From Pseudomonadota bacterium (GTDB taxonomy: Bacteria > Pseudomonadota > Alphaproteobacteria > Reyranellales > Reyranellaceae): DNA of 7,835 bases. The stretch's first letter is position 1. Each line of letters begins with the position of its first letter. The stretch is from the NCBI GenBank assembly GCA_023436825.1, contig JAEZHS010000231.1, positions 1-7,835 of the forward strand. The letters run 5' to 3'. Below are positions 5,832-7,835 of this stretch, in pieces. The position numbers and the translations under genes are program-made. The notes under the pieces were generated by a model that saw only the letters and a program-made list of their open reading frames with translations, was not told where the DNA came from and searched no databases.

Positions 5832-6485
5832 ATGTCGGCAGATGCCTCCTCCTTTGTCTCCTTGCGCCGTCGCAGCGTGTTCGTTGCGATGTTCGCCCTC
5901 GCGGCTTGCGAAAGCGATCCGACCCCGATCGTCCAGGAAAATGCCAATGCGGACGGAAACCTGAGCCTCGCTCCGACCAACACGCCGGGCAGCCGTGGCG
6001 GCCCAGGCGTGGGTGGGCGCGATGCCGACTACCGCCTGGGCGCCAACGACCGGGTCCGCATCATCGTGTTCGGCCAGCCGACGCTGACCGGCGAATTCAC
6101 GCTCGACGGCAACGGCGTGCTGGCCTTCCCGCTGATCGGCAACGTCAATGCCCAAGGCATGACCACCGGCCAGCTGCAGCAGACCATCGCGTCACGGCTT
6201 GACCCCGACTACCTGCGCAACCCGAGCGTCAGCGCCGAGGTTATCACCCGCCGTCCGTTCTACGTGATCGGCGAGGTGCAGAAGCCGGGGAACTATCCCT
6301 ACGTCACCGACATGACGGCGCTCCAAGCCGTCGCCATGGCCGGCGGCTACACCTACCGGGCGCGCCAGAACAACCTCTACCTCAAGCGTCTCGACGCGAA
6401 CGGCCGCATGGTCCGCGTCGCGGCCACGCCCGAGACCAAGATCCGGCCGGGCGACACAGTCGAAATCAAGGAACGGTATTTCTGA
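5832..6485 (+). CDS. Polysaccharide export outer-membrane lipoprotein (GumB/BexD-like, OPX family)
   Basis: The 217-residue precursor has an N-terminal signal with basic RRR then VFVAMFALAAC, giving lipobox LAAC and acylated Cys26. A Gly/Asn-rich linker runs to about 70. The Poly_export domain follows (about 72-155: DYRLGANDRVRIIVFGQPTLTGEFTLDGNG through the FPLIGNVNAQGMT strand), then a soluble-ligand-binding (SLBB) beta-grasp domain from about FYVIGEVQKPGNYPY to the C-terminus. Such proteins assemble as a periplasmic ring for exopolysaccharide exit. At this length it resembles GumB (about 210 residues) and lacks the extra repeats and C-terminal amphipathic helix of full-length Wza, so a separate outer-membrane channel may be needed. 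Its TGA overlaps the next ATG, arguing for coupled translation with the co-polymerase. The ribosome binding site before ATG 5832 is weak, so the start could be slightly different. Confidence 0.9.
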   Translation: MSADASSFVSLRRRSVFVAMFALAACESDPTPIVQENANADGNLSLAPTNTPGSRGGPGVGGRDADYRLGANDRVRIIVFGQPTLTGEFTLDGNGVLAFPLIGNVNAQGMTTGQLQQTIASRLDPDYLRNPSVSAEVITRRPFYVIGEVQKPGNYPYVTDMTALQAVAMAGGYTYRARQNNLYLKRLDANGRMVRVAATPETKIRPGDTVEIKERYF

Positions 6486-7835
6486 TGGCCTACGCCCAGG
6501 ACGCCACCCCACCCGCCCGCCGACGCGTGGCGTTGCGGACTGTACCGCCGACGCCACACTATCTGGCGGCGGAGCCGGTCGCGCGTCTTGCGGCGCCTGC
6601 CGAGGAGCAGAGCTTCCTCGAGACCCTGCGCAAACTCTGGCGCCATCGCCTGCTGATCGCCGCCTGCACCGTCGTGATTGGCGGTGCGGCAATCCTCACC
6701 GCCTGGTTGATGCCCTCCTATTTCGTCTCCGAGGCGCGCGTGCTGGTCGGCGTGCAGAGCCCGCGCCTGCCCAATGTCGAATCGATCATCGCCGACGTCA
6801 GTCCAGACGCCGAGCGGGTGCAGAACGAAGGCTTCATCCTGCAGTCGCGCAATCTTGCCAAGCAGGTGATCGAGCAGCTCAACCTCCGCCAAGACCCCGA
6901 ATACAATCCCGAGCTCGCGCCACCGTCCCTGTGGTCACGCATCAATCCTGTGCAGTACCTGCCGCCGCAGCTCACGGCCTGGTTCGACCGTCAGACGACG
7001 CCGACCAAGAAGGTCGAGCCGATCAAGGATCCCTCCACCGCCGACGATCGCACCATCGACGCGCTGTTGGGACACATCGACGTTTCGACGCTCGGCCGAT
7101 CGCATGTGCTGAGCGTCAAGGCCGAATCGCGCAATCCGCAGACCGCGTCGGCCATCGCCAACGCGCTCGCCGAGCGCTATCTCGAGTACCAGCGTCGCGA
7201 CAAGATCGAATCGATGGATCGCGTCGACAAGTTCCTGATGGGTCGGGTCGCCGAGCTGCGCGAAGCGGTGCGCAAGTCCGACCAGGCCGTCGAGGACTAC
7301 CGGCGCAGCCACGACCTCTACAAGAGCAACAGCTCCGGCGGCGTCACCAGTCAGCAGCTCAGCGAGCTCAACACCCAGCTTCTCGCCGCCCAGACCGCCA
7401 AGGCGGAGGCCGATTCGCGCCTCAAGGAAGCCCTGGAGATGCGCAAGGGCGGCCTCAACAACGAGAGCGTGCCCGACGTGCTGCGCTCGCCGTTGATCAC
7501 CGTGCTCAAGCAGCAGCAGTCGGATGCCGAGCGCAAGGCCGCCGAGCTGCAGGCGACCCTCGGCCCGCGCCACCCCTCGATGCTCAACGCGCGTGCCGAA
7601 GTCGGCAGCATCCAGGGCCGCGTGAACGCCGAGATCGGCAAGATCATCGACGGCCTCGGCCGCGAGGCGCGCACCGCCGACGCCCGCTACCAGGCATTGG
7701 CCCAGAACTTCGAGACGCTGAAGAAGCAGATGGGCTCGGTCAACAACCAGACCATCCAGCTCGAGGCGCTGGAGCGCGACGCCACCGTCAACCGCAACCT
7801 GCTCGAGGCCATGCTGCTGCGCGCCAAGCAGAGCA
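6485..7835 (+). CDS. Polysaccharide co-polymerase, GumC/Wzz family (partial, runs off the right edge)
   Basis: The frame is open for 450 codons to the window end with no stop, so the C-terminus is missing. A cytosolic N-terminus of about 55 residues precedes TM1 (about 56-76, LLIAACTVVIGGAAILTAWLM), then the Wzz-type start MPSYFVSEARVLVGVQ. A large periplasmic part rich in Gln, Glu, Ala and Leu, probably coiled-coil (about 235-450), contains the family motif LGPRHPSM (Gly360-Pro361-Arg362-His363-Pro364). These inner-membrane proteins control chain length and link polymerisation to the outer-membrane exporter. The start ATG shares a base with the export gene's stop (TGATG), and AAGGA lies 12 bases upstream. 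A second membrane segment, and possibly a fused BY-kinase domain, would lie beyond the edge; GumC-type proteins usually lack the kinase and Wzc-type carry it. Confidence 0.9.
   Translation, partial: MAYAQDATPPARRRVALRTVPPTPHYLAAEPVARLAAPAEEQSFLETLRKLWRHRLLIAACTVVIGGAAILTAWLMPSYFVSEARVLVGVQSPRLPNVESIIADVSPDAERVQNEGFILQSRNLAKQVIEQLNLRQDPEYNPELAPPSLWSRINPVQYLPPQLTAWFDRQTTPTKKVEPIKDPSTADDRTIDALLGHIDVSTLGRSHVLSVKAESRNPQTASAIANALAERYLEYQRRDKIESMDRVDKFLMGRVAELREAVRKSDQAVEDYRRSHDLYKSNSSGGVTSQQLSELNTQLLAAQTAKAEADSRLKEALEMRKGGLNNESVPDVLRSPLITVLKQQQSDAERKAAELQATLGPRHPSMLNARAEVGSIQGRVNAEIGKIIDGLGREARTADARYQALAQNFETLKKQMGSVNNQTIQLEALERDATVNRNLLEAMLLRAKQS

Overview
The window is GC-rich with a strong G/C bias at third codon positions, and all seven genes lie on the + strand. 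The protein families and codon use fit an alphaproteobacterium, possibly a Rhodospirillales or Hyphomicrobiales soil or plant-associated lineage. That placement is inference; there is no rRNA or other marker to fix it.

Layout. (1) 114-851: an FkbM-family SAM-dependent methyltransferase with a GTG start set by a good ribosome binding site. (2) 852-1146: non-coding stretch with operator-like repeats. (3) 1147-3932: a tightly packed block of a small secreted lipoprotein, an OmpR/PhoB-type response regulator and a membrane sensor histidine kinase. The reading frames overlap, and the kinase has no usual start codon between 2365 and 2480, so its translation must begin inside the regulator gene. (4) 3933-4224: non-coding stretch carrying two inverted copies of a roughly 40-base C/G-rich repeat around a perfect 12-base palindrome, like a BIME or palindromic mini-element. 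(5) 4225-5688: manC, the bifunctional mannose-1-phosphate guanylyltransferase / type II phosphomannose isomerase. (6) 5832-6485: a short GumB/BexD-like outer-membrane polysaccharide export lipoprotein. (7) 6485 to the right edge: a GumC/Wzz-type polysaccharide co-polymerase, cut by the window end and overlapping the export gene in a TGATG junction.

Together the right half reads as the start of an exopolysaccharide or capsule locus. ManC supplies GDP-mannose, the co-polymerase sets chain length and couples to export, and the export lipoprotein forms the outer-membrane exit. The two-component system and its lipoprotein sit just upstream and could be the local regulator of this locus, and the FkbM enzyme could methylate a sugar of the product. 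Both links are inferred from position only. I see no clear sign of a wholly new defence, mobile or RNA system. The most unusual features are the nested overlaps in the lipoprotein-regulator-kinase block and the paired inverted repeat that separates it from manC.
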